From NCBI GenBank assembly GCA_002793195.1, contig PFPT01000049.1:22731-86730 (forward strand): 64,000 nt of DNA. The letters are read 5' to 3'. Position numbers and translations under genes: made by a program. Below, in pieces: positions 40,292-49,638 of the stretch; position 1 is the stretch's first letter; every line of letters begins with the position of its first letter. Below the pieces are notes generated by a model. It did not search any database. It saw only the letters and a list, made by a program, of their open reading frames with translations, and was not told the origin of the DNA. The DNA comes from Gammaproteobacteria bacterium CG_4_10_14_0_2_um_filter_38_22. Its GTDB lineage: Bacteria; Pseudomonadota; Gammaproteobacteria; Coxiellales; Coxiellaceae.

Positions 40292-40966
40292 CAAATCCCA
40301 CACACCATGCCCCAATTGCACACCCCGTTTTTCAAACTTGGTGTGCGCACGCAATGGCGCAGCTTCATTATCTGCAAATTGACCTTCACCTATCTTATTT
40401 TTAAATCCTGGATTTGCAGATAAAACACACATCATGTGTTCCGCATAATTTTCCCAATCTGTCGCAAAATGTAAAACACCCCCATCACCTAACTTATCAT
40501 GCAGCATTTCAATAAAATCTGGCTGCACAATGCGTCTTTTATGATGCTTTTTCTTTGGCCATGGATCAGGGAAATAAAGATGAATCCGCGAAAAAACATG
40601 ATCAGGAATATGATGGCGCAATACTGTCACTGCATCACCTTCAATCACACGAATATTTTTTATATCTTGCTCAATGATATTCACCATCACTGAAGCAATA
40701 CCAGGCTCATGCACTTCGATACCCAAATAATCATGCTCAGGATGCGCCATGGCCATCGGCACTAGGGTGTCACCATGACCAAATCCAATTTCTAATACTT
40801 TAGCTGCATGACGATGGAAAATAGCGTCTAAATTGAGCATGTCATCAGACACCACAACACCATAATGTGGCCATGCTGATTGCAATGCCGCTGCTTGCCG
40901 CGCTGTTAATCGACGCTGACGTCGCGCAAAACTTTTTATTTCCCGTTTAAAAATAGATGTTTTCAT
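40268..40966 (-). CDS. trmB: tRNA (guanine-46-N7)-methyltransferase
   Basis: 232 residues from ATG 40,966 (MKTSIFKREIKSFARRQRRL), which matches the family N-terminus better than the ATG at 41,008. SAM site EIGFGHGDTLV, GIEVHEPG, IHLYFPDPWPKKKHHKRR. Divergent from mutY. Confidence 0.94.
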   Translation of the reverse strand: MKTSIFKREIKSFARRQRRLTARQAAALQSAWPHYGVVVSDDMLNLDAIFHRHAAKVLEIGFGHGDTLVPMAMAHPEHDYLGIEVHEPGIASVMVNIIEQDIKNIRVIEGDAVTVLRHHIPDHVFSRIHLYFPDPWPKKKHHKRRIVQPDFIEMLHDKLGDGGVLHFATDWENYAEHMMCVLSANPGFKNKIGEGQFADNEAAPLRAHTKFEKRGVQLGHGVWDLLFERVSH

Positions 40967-41025
40967 TAGCAGTAAATTCGCGTTTAATAACAAAATAATT
41001 TGCATCATAAAAGAATAAATCTGTC

Positions 41026-42069
41026 ATGCCAATTCAATTTTCAAAACAACTATTAAATTGGTACGAAAAGTACGGTCGTCATAATCTACCTTGGCAAAAA
41101 AATCCAACCCCTTATCGCGTATGGATTTCTGAGATCATGCTACAACAAACACAAGTGACTACTGTGATTCCCTACTACCAACGATTTATGCAGGATTTTC
41201 CAACTGTAAAAGCACTGGCACTGGCGACAGAAGACGATGTGTTATCGCATTGGTCTGGCTTGGGTTATTATGCACGTGCACGCAACATTTATAAAACAGC
41301 CAACCTCATTCACACACAATATCGCGGGCGTTTCCCAACAACCGTTGAAACATTAAGCGAGCTACCCGGTATTGGAAAATCCACTGCTGGCGCTATCATT
41401 TCTTTTTCCATGCAAAAAAAAGCGGTTATTCTAGATGGCAATGTCAAACGTGTTTTAGCACGTTATCATGCCATCAAAGAACCCATTAATAAAAAAAACA
41501 CGATTGATAAAATGTGGCTGCTTGCTGAAAAATTCACACCCAAAGAAAATGCGTCGCATTATAATCAAGCGATGATGGATTTAGGCGCAACGCTATGCAC
41601 ACGAAGCAAACCACGCTGCACAGACTGTCCATTTACCAAAAACTGTAAAGCCCATCAAGAAAATCAATCTGCTTTTTATCCAGTAAAAACCAGCAAAAAA
41701 GAACGCCCTACCAAAAAAGTGCGCATGCTAATTATTAGCAATCCCCTTCAAGAAATTTTATTACTGAAAAGACCATCCAGCGGCATTTGGGGTGGTTTGT
41801 GGGGGTTTCCTGAATATACATTAGAGGATGATTACACGCTTTTTCAAACACTCAAATTAAAATACCTAGATGAACTCGAAAAAATCACCCACCAATTTAC
41901 GCATTTTAGGCTAGAAATTTTTCCTATGTTATTATCGCTGTCTGTCAATAATGCTAGAAAATTAGAGGCGCCCCATTCAACTTGGTATCAATTAGGCACA
42001 CCATTGCCAGGCGGTGTTGCGACCCCTGTTTCGAAAATTCTAACCACACTCTCAAAGGAGTTGTTATGA
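41026..42069 (+). CDS. mutY: A/G-specific adenine glycosylase
   Basis: Removes A opposite 8-oxoG. 347 residues: [16 protein letters not shown] (catalytic Glu), Hh[24 protein letters not shown] (catalytic Asp), Fe4S4 motif [17 protein letters not shown], and a C-terminal NUDIX-like domain (about 225-345). The stop overlaps the yggX start (ATGA). Confidence 0.96.
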   Translation: MPIQFSKQLLNWYEKYGRHNLPWQKNPTPYRVWISEIMLQQTQVTTVIPYYQRFMQDFPTVKALALATEDDVLSHWSGLGYYARARNIYKTANLIHTQYRGRFPTTVETLSELPGIGKSTAGAIISFSMQKKAVILDGNVKRVLARYHAIKEPINKKNTIDKMWLLAEKFTPKENASHYNQAMMDLGATLCTRSKPRCTDCPFTKNCKAHQENQSAFYPVKTSKKERPTKKVRMLIISNPLQEILLLKRPSSGIWGGLWGFPEYTLEDDYTLFQTLKLKYLDELEKITHQFTHFRLEIFPMLLSLSVNNARKLEAPHSTWYQLGTPLPGGVATPVSKILTTLSKELL

Positions 42070-42347
42070 CACATATGATTCACTGCAAAAAACTAGGCAT
42101 TGAGAGCGAAGGCTTATCATCACCACCCCTTCCCGGCGAAACAGGTCAACGCATCTATGAAAACATTTCACAAAAAGCTTGGGATTTATGGTTGTCACAT
42201 CAAACCATGCTCATTAATGAATACAAGTTAAGCTTGATTGACAAAAAATCGCGCGATTTTTTATCACTTGAGATGGAAAAATTTTTATTCGGCGGTGGCG
42301 CTGAAAAACCACCCGGATTTACAGGTGAAAATGGAATATCGTCTTGA
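42066..42347 (+). CDS. yggX: Oxidative damage protection / Fe(II)-trafficking protein YggX
   Basis: 93 residues. ATGA overlap with mutY and AAGGAG in front fix the start. [28 protein letters not shown] and [18 protein letters not shown] are the family's signature, with the conserved Cys near the N-terminus. Confidence 0.95.
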   Translation: MTHMIHCKKLGIESEGLSSPPLPGETGQRIYENISQKAWDLWLSHQTMLINEYKLSLIDKKSRDFLSLEMEKFLFGGGAEKPPGFTGENGISS

Positions 42348-42402
42348 CTAATTATCACCGAACCTGTTTAATCTACACCTTAAATTTATATGCAGAAGCA
42401 TA

Positions 42403-42480
42403 GCCGGATAGCTCAGTCGGGTGAGTAGCATCGCTACGAACGCCTGACACGATGTCAGGCCGGGTGCAATGAGCAGATGC
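42403..42480 (+). pseudogene. Broken 5' copy of tRNA-Phe
   Basis: Eighteen bases, 42,403-42,420 (GCCGGATAGCTCAGTCGG), repeat bases 2-19 of the tRNA-Phe gene 122 bp further on. The D-arm can still close (GCTC/GAGT) but no anticodon or T-arm follows. Instead come two perfect small hairpins, GTAGC-ATC-GCTAC (42,425-42,437) and CCTGACA-CGA-TGTCAGG (42,443-42,459). Likely residue of a tandem tRNA or of a recombination event at the tRNA. Confidence 0.65.
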
Positions 42481-42523
42481 ACCATAAAAGCATACGGATG
42501 TGCTGATTTCTGCAAACAGGTTT

Positions 42524-42596
<73 letters not shown>

Positions 42597-42781
42597 TAAA
42601 AAAATGATTAGCAATAATAAAGAACTCTGCAGGATTTTAGAGAATAAAAATACATCAAATATCAACTTCATTTGTAAAACATCACACAACTCTCAGAAAA
42701 TATTTTCCACGTTAGCAAAGACACTCAATAAAAAAACGTGACAGTGACGGTTGCGAAATACCCGTTAACCTAGCTAATTCA

Positions 42782-43177
42782 CTAATACCACCCCCGCTCC
42801 ACCACTTCACTTAGTAAACCATCTTTAAACGCACGAATATTTTTAGCAACGGCATCCAGATCATTAAAACGAATAGCAGTTTCTTCACGAATACCGGTTT
42901 GTGAACAGGCATCAATCATATCTTGAATGTCAGCAACAATTTCGTCGCGTTCTTGCTCGTCAGACTCTTCTTCCCACATGCGTAATAAGTCAGCAACACC
43001 TTCAAATTCAAGTGCGCATTTCACGGCTAGAACAATAAAATCACTGGGCAACTCAGCGCTTTTCATTTGAAAAGCAATTTGAAAAAGATGCATCTGTTCT
43101 TCAGAATGCGCGTGCTTTTGATCATTGCCATTATTATGGCTATCAGATTCTGAAATACGGCGTGCCTGTGTACTCAT
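42782..43177 (-). CDS. Unknown acidic protein, second gene of a coupled pair
   Basis: 131 residues from ATG 43,177, with GGGAGA 6 bp in front. A polar N-terminus (Ser, His, Asn rich, about 1-27) is followed by an acidic helical part (MWEEESDEQERDEIVADIQDMID). Its ATG overlaps the stop of the upstream gene as ATGA, so the two are translated together. No family recognised. The pairing and sizes would suit a toxin-antitoxin or effector-chaperone arrangement, which is inference only. Confidence 0.6.
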   Translation of the reverse strand: MSTQARRISESDSHNNGNDQKHAHSEEQMHLFQIAFQMKSAELPSDFIVLAVKCALEFEGVADLLRMWEEESDEQERDEIVADIQDMIDACSQTGIREETAIRFNDLDAVAKNIRAFKDGLLSEVVERGWY

Positions 43178-43473
43178 AACAATCTCCCACAAATGGTATA
43201 TCGTTCTTTTTTTATCAGATCCAAATACGTTTTAAATTTTGCCAACTGTCGATGATCTTTTTTTTCATTCGACTTTACGTAAGCCTCACACAAAAAACAT
43301 TCATCATTAAACACACCTATGGTCAGTCGTAATTGCACCAACCCGTTACCTATTTGATGCCACTTCATCTTGTAACCGTTAGCAATTACTTTGCCACTTT
43401 TATCCTGCGCTACCGACCAAAATTTTCCCTGACCAAACTTAGGATGATCTGGAAAATCCCCGAGCAATAACAC
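43174..43473 (-). CDS. Unknown small basic protein, first gene of a coupled pair
   Basis: 99 residues, compact alpha+beta looking: FPDHPKFGQGKFWSVAQDKSGK, KWHQIGNGLVQLRLTIGVF, DECFLCEAYVKSNEKKD, and a basic C-terminal helix (LAKFKTYLDLIKKERYTICG). Basic, no signal peptide. It precedes an acidic partner by an ATGA overlap. Upstream gap to 43,758 (284 bp) contains a near palindrome (GCTGGGT...ACCCAGC, around 43,530-43,551). Confidence 0.55.
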   Translation of the reverse strand: MLLLGDFPDHPKFGQGKFWSVAQDKSGKVIANGYKMKWHQIGNGLVQLRLTIGVFNDECFLCEAYVKSNEKKDHRQLAKFKTYLDLIKKERYTICGRLL

Positions 43474-43757
43474 AAATAATATTGATTATTGACTAAAATC
43501 CCTCAAAATACGCGCGGAAATTTTGCGTAGCTGGGTTATGCATTACCCAGCATTTGATAGCAGCGATCCATAGTGAAAATTAATTTAAAATCAATGGGCA
43601 TGCTCAAGTTACAGCATGACCTTGCTATTTCTCAGGCTATGTCTTATACAGGCAATAGTATAAAAATAAAGAAATAAGATTAACGTTCTGCATTATTTCT
43701 AAACTAATGCTAGGATAAAATTTCATTTAATCGCTTTGATCAACAGCAAGGATGTTT

Positions 43758-44495
43758 ATGAAGTATCAACGCGCTATTTATCTTTTTTTAGCATTTGTTT
43801 TGCCGGCATCTTTTGCTGTCTTTGCCAAAGAACCTGCTACATTTAGTAGGCATACTTGGGAAGGTGGCTATCTTGGCGCTAGCCTTGGTGCAGGCTGGGG
43901 GCAAACTGAATTTCGCTACCAAAACGCCAACTATTTCAATACAATTGGTGCAACTCGACTCATAGATAATTATAAGCTCTACCCTGCCGGCATTGTCAGC
44001 GGTATTAACGGTGGTTATAACTTTCAAAAACACTTATGGGTCATTGGGCTAAATAGTAGCGTACTAGGCGCAACACTTCAGGATAGCTCGCCCAGTATTA
44101 ACTTCCCTTCATTGGATCGCGATTCTATCAAAATACATCTATTAGCCACTGCTTCAATACATGTAGGCCGCATTTATAAAAGATGGTTGCCTTATGTAAG
44201 TTTCGGATGGGCAGGAAGCAACATCAATATAAAAATGAATGATTTTACTAGCAATGTAACAGCTGACTCAACGTTTTGGGCCAATGGCTGGATAGCGGGG
44301 CTTGGCCTTGCCTGCAAGTTGCACCATCATTTCGTTTTTGATTTAGCATATACTTACTCCTATCTTTACCTCAGCGATCACACAGTGCATTGCCCAAGCT
44401 GCGGCACAGGAACTGGGTTTGGTACACCAATAGTAGATGGACGTATCAAAATGCAGACAGTATTAGCAAATTTAAATTATTTCTTAAAAGGTTAA
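43758..44495 (+). CDS. Outer-membrane beta-barrel protein
   Basis: 245 residues from ATG 43,758 (AAGGA 7 bp before). Signal peptide (to VFA-KEP), then WEGGYLGASLGAGWG, GGYNFQKHLWVIGLN and YVSFGWAGSN, the pattern of OmpA/Opa-like eight-stranded barrels of Legionella and relatives, ending in an aromatic strand (NLNYFLKG, though not with a terminal Phe). Two cysteines in HCPSCGTG sit in a predicted surface loop. Related in type to the collapsed gene at 57.6-57.9 kb. Confidence 0.75.
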   Translation: MKYQRAIYLFLAFVLPASFAVFAKEPATFSRHTWEGGYLGASLGAGWGQTEFRYQNANYFNTIGATRLIDNYKLYPAGIVSGINGGYNFQKHLWVIGLNSSVLGATLQDSSPSINFPSLDRDSIKIHLLATASIHVGRIYKRWLPYVSFGWAGSNINIKMNDFTSNVTADSTFWANGWIAGLGLACKLHHHFVFDLAYTYSYLYLSDHTVHCPSCGTGTGFGTPIVDGRIKMQTVLANLNYFLKG

Positions 44496-44549
44496 AGCCT
44501 GTTTACAATTCCAACTGCAATGGCACTTGAATAATAAACTGGGATTTAT

Positions 44550-47500
44550 TTAAACAGGCTCATCTAATGTGAGTAATTGCGCATTTCCACCCATGGCCGT
44601 GGTGTTCGTCGTTAATGTGTTTTCTCTGCAAAGACGCAATAGATAATGTGGACCACCTGCTTTCGGACCTGTGCCAGACAAACCACATCCGCCAAAAGGT
44701 TGCACACCCACCACAGCACCAGTCATATTACGATTAACATAAATATTGCCTGTTTTAATGCGTTTTTGAATCTCATCAATTGTGCAGGCGATTCGACTTT
44801 GTATACCCAACGTCAATCCATAACCCAACTGATTTATGTCATCAATGATTGTCGTTAAGTCTTTTCGCTTAAATCGCAGCACATGTAAGACAGGGCCAAA
44901 CACTTCTTTTTTCAAAATAGACAATTGCGGAATTTCAAATGCAACGGGTGCAATAAAAGTGCCTTGTTTGAGTGATGCAGATAACGGCATTTGCGCAATA
45001 CATTTTGCCTCACGATGCATATGCTCAATATGCGTTTGCAATGTTTTTTGTGACGCTGCATCAATTACGGGGCCCACATCTGTACTCAAGTCATCCGAAT
45101 TGCCAACAGACCATGTTTGCATGGCACCCGCCAACATTTCAATAAAATGATCAGCCACATCTTCTTGAACAAACACAATGCGCAATGCTGAACAACGCTG
45201 ACCTGCACTACCAAATGCAGAAACCATCACATCACCCACTGCTTGTTCAAGCAACGCAGAAGAATCAATGATCATTGGATTCATGCCGCCTGTTTCTGCA
45301 ATCAAAGGCACAATGGCACCTTCACGTGCAGCCAACGTACGTTGAATTATTTTTGCCGTATCGGTTGAGCCAGTAAATAAAACACCGCTGGATCTTTCAT
45401 CTGCAATTAATGCATTTCCCATTTTTCCACCTGAACCTGGCATAAGCTGTAAAACAGATTTTGGTACGCCCGCTTCATGAAATAATGCAACGGCACGTGC
45501 AGCTATAAGCGGTGTTTGTCCCGCTGGCTTTGCAATCACACAATTACCCGCTACCAAACTCGCAGCCATTTGTCCTGTAAAAATAGCCAATGGAAAATTC
45601 CAAGGGCTAACACAAATCATCACGCCCAATCCTTGCATGCGCAGCACATTCGATTCACCTGTTGGTCCAACCAAAGATTTTGGTGACAGTATTTTTCGGG
45701 CAATCATTGCATAATAACGACAAAAATCGACTGCTTCGCGCACTTCTGAAATGGCATCGGGCATAAATTTTCCCGCCTCGCGAATTAAAAGCGCAAATAA
45801 TTCTGCTTGATGCAACTCCATTAAATCAGCTGTTTTTTCCAGTAATTCAGCCCGTTTTTCAACACCCATTTGATCCCAATCATATTGAACTTGTTGCGCA
45901 GTAGATAACGCAACATCAACATCACTTATCTCTGCCAATTGCACAAAACCAACTATATCTTCATGGTTATTGGGGTTCACTACCGGTTGCGCTAACGCTT
46001 TATTCAATTTTATATTCGTTGGCGTCACATGCCATTGATGCGCTGCAAAAGTTTGCATTTCAGCAGACAATTGTGCCAACTGATCTACACGGGTTAAATC
46101 AAACCCCCGTGAATTTTTTCTACCCTGCGGATATATATTTTCAGGCAATGGAATTTTTTCATTGGGTATTGAGACATAGGATTGCAATTTTTCAATCGGA
46201 TTTCGCGTTAACAATCTTACCGGCACAGCCCGATTTGCAATTTGATGCACGAAAGAACTATTTGCTCCATTTTCTAATAATCGTCTTACCAAATACGGCA
46301 ATAAATCTTGATGTTGTCCAACCGGCGCATAAATACGACTATTGGCATGATATTTTTCCGATGTCACCAATACATTATGCAGTGGTTTTCCCATTCCTTG
46401 TAAATTTTGAAACTCAAAAGTTGCATTTTTTCCACGCGTCATAAATAAAATAGCAGCAACAGAATAAGCATTATGCGTTGCAAATTGCGGATAAATGGCA
46501 TCTTGTGCAGATAACAATAAATGCGCACAAGCAAGATAGCCCACATCCGTAGATACTTTACGTGTAAAGACAGGATAGTTTTCATAACCACCCACTTGCG
46601 CTATTTTAATTTCAGTATCCCAATAAGCACCTTTAACCAATCTCACGCAAATTTTCTTTTTATGGGTACGTGCCAATTCAATTAAATATTCCAACACAAC
46701 ATATGCTCGTTTCTGATATGCCTGCACCGCCAAACCCAATCCATTCCAATTTGAAAAGGCAGGGTCAGCAAAGACAGCCGCAAAAATATCCAATGAAATT
46801 TCTAAACGATACGCTTCCTCTGCATCAACCGTCACATAAATTCCGGCATCTTTGGCTTGTAATGCTAATGTTTTTAAACGATCAATTAAAAATGGCGCGA
46901 CCGTTTCTTGTTTGACAAATTCATAGCGAGGATGCAGTGCCGATAATTTAATTGAAATACTCGGCGATAAAAATGCATTATCTCGAGCAGTAGATTCACT
47001 CATCACTTTAATTGCATTTTGATAAGCAGCGAAATAATAGTCGGCTTGTGCTTGCGTACGCGCCATTTCACCCAGCATATCAAATGAAAATAAATAACCT
47101 GTTTCTGCTAATGGTTTTGCATTTTTTAATGCTTCATCAATTGTGCGACCCAAAACAAAATGTTCGCTCATGATTTTCATCGAACGACGAATGGCTTGAC
47201 GAATCACGGGTTCACCACAACGACCTAACAATCCATACCATGCTTTTTTAAAAAAGCTTGCATGTTCACCCAGCACTTTTCCGCCCAATGATAAACTGCG
47301 CGTGGTTAAATTAACAAAAGTAGATTCACTTTCGCCAATGTGTTTTTCCCAATCGGCGCTCGTTAATTTATCACGAATTAATAAGGCTTCTGTTTCTTTG
47401 TCAGGAATACGCAACAGCGCTTCTGCTAAACACATTAACACGGTGCCTTCATCTGATGATAAATCATATTCCATCATCAATGCTTCAACACTGCTTTGGT

Positions 47501-47696
47501 CATTTTTCTCATCACGAACCGTATTCACCAAATCGGTTGCGATATTTTCAATTTCTCGATTCTCATCAGAAGACAAAGGGAGTTTTTCAATCAATGCCTC
47601 AACGCACGCTGTTTCGTCGGCATAATAATGCTGTGTCACAGCTTCGCGTGAAGGAGATTGACTCAATAAATGATAATTAAAAATATCCATTGCCAC
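44550..47696 (-). CDS. putA: Bifunctional proline dehydrogenase / P5C dehydrogenase PutA
   Basis: Oxidises proline to glutamate in two steps. 1048 residues, the shorter PutA class: no ribbon-helix-helix DNA-binding domain is seen at the N-terminus, so it should not self-repress its promoter. FAD-dependent PRODH barrel (about 130-480: VDAEEAYRLE, VRLVKGAYWDTEI, YAPVGQHQDLLPYLVRRLLE), P5CDH domain (about 560-1030) with the nucleophile in GQRCSALR (about 834) and FGGCGLSGTGPKAGGPHYL. A 9-bp inverted repeat (44,496-44,504 / 44,552-44,560) lies around its stop. Confidence 0.96.
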   Translation of the reverse strand: MAMDIFNYHLLSQSPSREAVTQHYYADETACVEALIEKLPLSSDENREIENIATDLVNTVRDEKNDQSSVEALMMEYDLSSDEGTVLMCLAEALLRIPDKETEALLIRDKLTSADWEKHIGESESTFVNLTTRSLSLGGKVLGEHASFFKKAWYGLLGRCGEPVIRQAIRRSMKIMSEHFVLGRTIDEALKNAKPLAETGYLFSFDMLGEMARTQAQADYYFAAYQNAIKVMSESTARDNAFLSPSISIKLSALHPRYEFVKQETVAPFLIDRLKTLALQAKDAGIYVTVDAEEAYRLEISLDIFAAVFADPAFSNWNGLGLAVQAYQKRAYVVLEYLIELARTHKKKICVRLVKGAYWDTEIKIAQVGGYENYPVFTRKVSTDVGYLACAHLLLSAQDAIYPQFATHNAYSVAAILFMTRGKNATFEFQNLQGMGKPLHNVLVTSEKYHANSRIYAPVGQHQDLLPYLVRRLLENGANSSFVHQIANRAVPVRLLTRNPIEKLQSYVSIPNEKIPLPENIYPQGRKNSRGFDLTRVDQLAQLSAEMQTFAAHQWHVTPTNIKLNKALAQPVVNPNNHEDIVGFVQLAEISDVDVALSTAQQVQYDWDQMGVEKRAELLEKTADLMELHQAELFALLIREAGKFMPDAISEVREAVDFCRYYAMIARKILSPKSLVGPTGESNVLRMQGLGVMICVSPWNFPLAIFTGQMAASLVAGNCVIAKPAGQTPLIAARAVALFHEAGVPKSVLQLMPGSGGKMGNALIADERSSGVLFTGSTDTAKIIQRTLAAREGAIVPLIAETGGMNPMIIDSSALLEQAVGDVMVSAFGSAGQRCSALRIVFVQEDVADHFIEMLAGAMQTWSVGNSDDLSTDVGPVIDAASQKTLQTHIEHMHREAKCIAQMPLSASLKQGTFIAPVAFEIPQLSILKKEVFGPVLHVLRFKRKDLTTIIDDINQLGYGLTLGIQSRIACTIDEIQKRIKTGNIYVNRNMTGAVVGVQPFGGCGLSGTGPKAGGPHYLLRLCRENTLTTNTTAMGGNAQLLTLDEPV

Positions 47697-47720
47697 CTCA
47701 AATCAAGCAAGCTGTTTTGT

Positions 47721-48254
47721 TTATTTATTTTGATACCTTTTTATACTATCATTAATTTCTTTTGCAGCAGCATCTTTTCCGAGCCATTCACCTACTTTCA
47801 CCCACTTATTTGGTTCCAGTTTTTTATAGCTCTCAAAAAAATGCGTGATCGCTTTCAAAGTGAGATCAGAAACATCGGATAAGTTTTTCATCTGAGCGTA
47901 ATGTACGCAGACTTTTTCAATCGGCAAAGCCAATACTTTATAATCTTCACCCGATTCATCTGTCATTTGCAACACACCCAGTGCACGACAACGAATCAAG
48001 CTGGCTGGCTGCACAGGAAATGGCGTCATTACCAACACATCAACTGGATCGCCATCATCCGATAACGTATTAGGCACAAAGCCGTAATTACAAGGATAAT
48101 GCATAGCCGTTGGCATAAAACGATCCACAATCAACAAACCAGAGTCCTTGTCCATCTCATATTTAACGGGTGCGCCATTTGCAGCAATCTCGATAACAAC
48201 ATTAAAATCATTGGGAATATCACGGCCTGGAGAAATCAAACTCAATGCTGACAT
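47721..48254 (-). CDS. ppa: Inorganic pyrophosphatase (family I)
   Basis: 177 residues. Metal site DDGDPVDVLVMTPFPV, plus ANGAPVKYEMDKDSG and YGFVPNTL, are those of soluble family I enzymes. Would pull biosynthetic reactions forward; note that the genome also encodes a PPi-using phosphofructokinase. Confidence 0.96.
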   Translation of the reverse strand: MSALSLISPGRDIPNDFNVVIEIAANGAPVKYEMDKDSGLLIVDRFMPTAMHYPCNYGFVPNTLSDDGDPVDVLVMTPFPVQPASLIRCRALGVLQMTDESGEDYKVLALPIEKVCVHYAQMKNLSDVSDLTLKAITHFFESYKKLEPNKWVKVGEWLGKDAAAKEINDSIKRYQNK

Positions 48255-48294
48255 GAACGTACATCCTTTCGGTGAAATTAAAAAAGTGATGATA

Positions 48295-48753
48295 TCACAA
48301 TCGCTTTTGCTTAAAAAACGCTTTTAAAACAGCTGAACACGCATCAGCACAAACACCGCCTGTCCATTCAATAGCATGATTATGACGTCGATCCCCTATC
48401 AACTGAAAAGTACTGTTCACGGCACCGGCTTTAGGATCAGCTGCGCCAAAAACCAAACGTTCGATGCGCGCATGAATCATTGCACCCACACACATGACGC
48501 AAGGCTCTAGCGTGACATAGAGCGTTGTCTGCTTTAATCGATAATTCTGAATATGTTGCGCGGCTTTTCGCAACGCCACTATTTCTGCATGCGCGCTGGG
48601 ATCATGCAGTTGAATAGGTTGATTCCATCCTTCTGCAATAATGTGATTGTCATAAACAATTACTGCACCAACAGGAACTTCGCCTTCACTTTCAGCTTTT
48701 TTTGCAAGCGATAGTGCATACTGAATGAATTGTGTATCATAATTTGAAATCAT
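48295..48753 (-). CDS. tadA: tRNA-specific adenosine deaminase TadA
   Basis: Makes inosine at the wobble base of tRNA-Arg. 152 residues from ATG 48,753 (MISNYDTQFIQYALSLA); upstream ATGs add a stretch unlike the family. Zinc site HAEIVALRKA (His, catalytic Glu) and PCVMCVGAM (two Cys). Confidence 0.94.
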   Translation of the reverse strand: MISNYDTQFIQYALSLAKKAESEGEVPVGAVIVYDNHIIAEGWNQPIQLHDPSAHAEIVALRKAAQHIQNYRLKQTTLYVTLEPCVMCVGAMIHARIERLVFGAADPKAGAVNSTFQLIGDRRHNHAIEWTGGVCADACSAVLKAFFKQKRL

Positions 48754-49032
48754 AATGTTGATGCTATAACAAGCAGTCATGATCATCAATTTATTTTTCT
48801 GCACAAGATATAATACGCTATTTTTTATCTTGAATTGACATAATTGCAACTCACTAATCTAACTCATGCACAATATATGATTGGGCGCATAAAAAAGTTA
48901 ATCTAGATCTGTCCATCTCCGTACTTTAACGTGTATTATCAATCATCTGTTTTGTAAATTAGTTTTATAAGAAATCAATCCCTAGCCTAATAATGACGAT
49001 AGAAAAATCTGTTAATTTAAGGAGCCCTGGAA

Positions 49033-49530
49033 ATGCGTAGCCATCAAGAAAATAAAAAATGGAAAGTTACCGATACGCGAGCTGTTGCTAGAAAAAAAAC
49101 ACATCGCAGTGACATCAACTTTTCTGAACAGAAAAAGCAAATCAAACAAGACAGAAAAAATAAGATTCATAGTTTAAACATGGAAGCTTACGAAACAACC
49201 AAGGCGACTCGTCAAGATCATAAAATAATGTTATTGATATTATGTTGCTTCTCTCTAAATTTTTATCTGGATCAACTCACTCAAAACAGAAGTCAACAAT
49301 ATAAAATAAAATTAAAACCCGCGTTAGAAGCACTTCTCGCCAAGATTCACAACCGTTATCAAACCTTATTAGATGCTGACGACGATCCATATACTGCTCT
49401 ATTGCAAGGCCCAAAAAAAGAAGAAGTGGAGCCACTAGTAATCACTAGATTAGGTTTCTTTCTTCATAAAAAAGACAACTACTGGAGCAAGGAATTATGC
49501 AAGAAAGGAATGATCCCTCAGTATCGCTAA
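49033..49530 (+). CDS. Unknown basic protein
   Basis: 165 residues with GGAG 8 bp before the ATG. Very rich in Lys, Arg and Gln over the first 65 residues, then one hydrophobic stretch (IMLLILCCFSLNFYL, about 65-79) and a helical tail. No signal peptide and no family recognised. It precedes the PTP-like gene by 108 bp, in the same direction, and could share its regulation. Confidence 0.5.
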   Translation: MRSHQENKKWKVTDTRAVARKKTHRSDINFSEQKKQIKQDRKNKIHSLNMEAYETTKATRQDHKIMLLILCCFSLNFYLDQLTQNRSQQYKIKLKPALEALLAKIHNRYQTLLDADDDPYTALLQGPKKEEVEPLVITRLGFFLHKKDNYWSKELCKKGMIPQYR

Positions 49531-49638
49531 ATAAAAAGAAAAAGAAAAACTCAACACTCAAACGATGCGGCATAAACTAAAGTCTAAAACTGTTTATCAA
49601 ACTGCAACGTATTGTTTGCAATCTAGTAATTACAAATA

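Noticed and set aside
43530..43551. GCTGGGT...ACCCAGC palindrome as terminator
   Set aside because: It lies in a divergent gap between two gene starts and has no T-run; a repeat remnant or operator is more likely.
44496..44560. 9-bp inverted repeat AGCCTGTTT/AAACAGGCT between the barrel gene and putA as a terminator
   Set aside because: The loop is 47 nt long and there is no T-run on either side; kept only as a remark.
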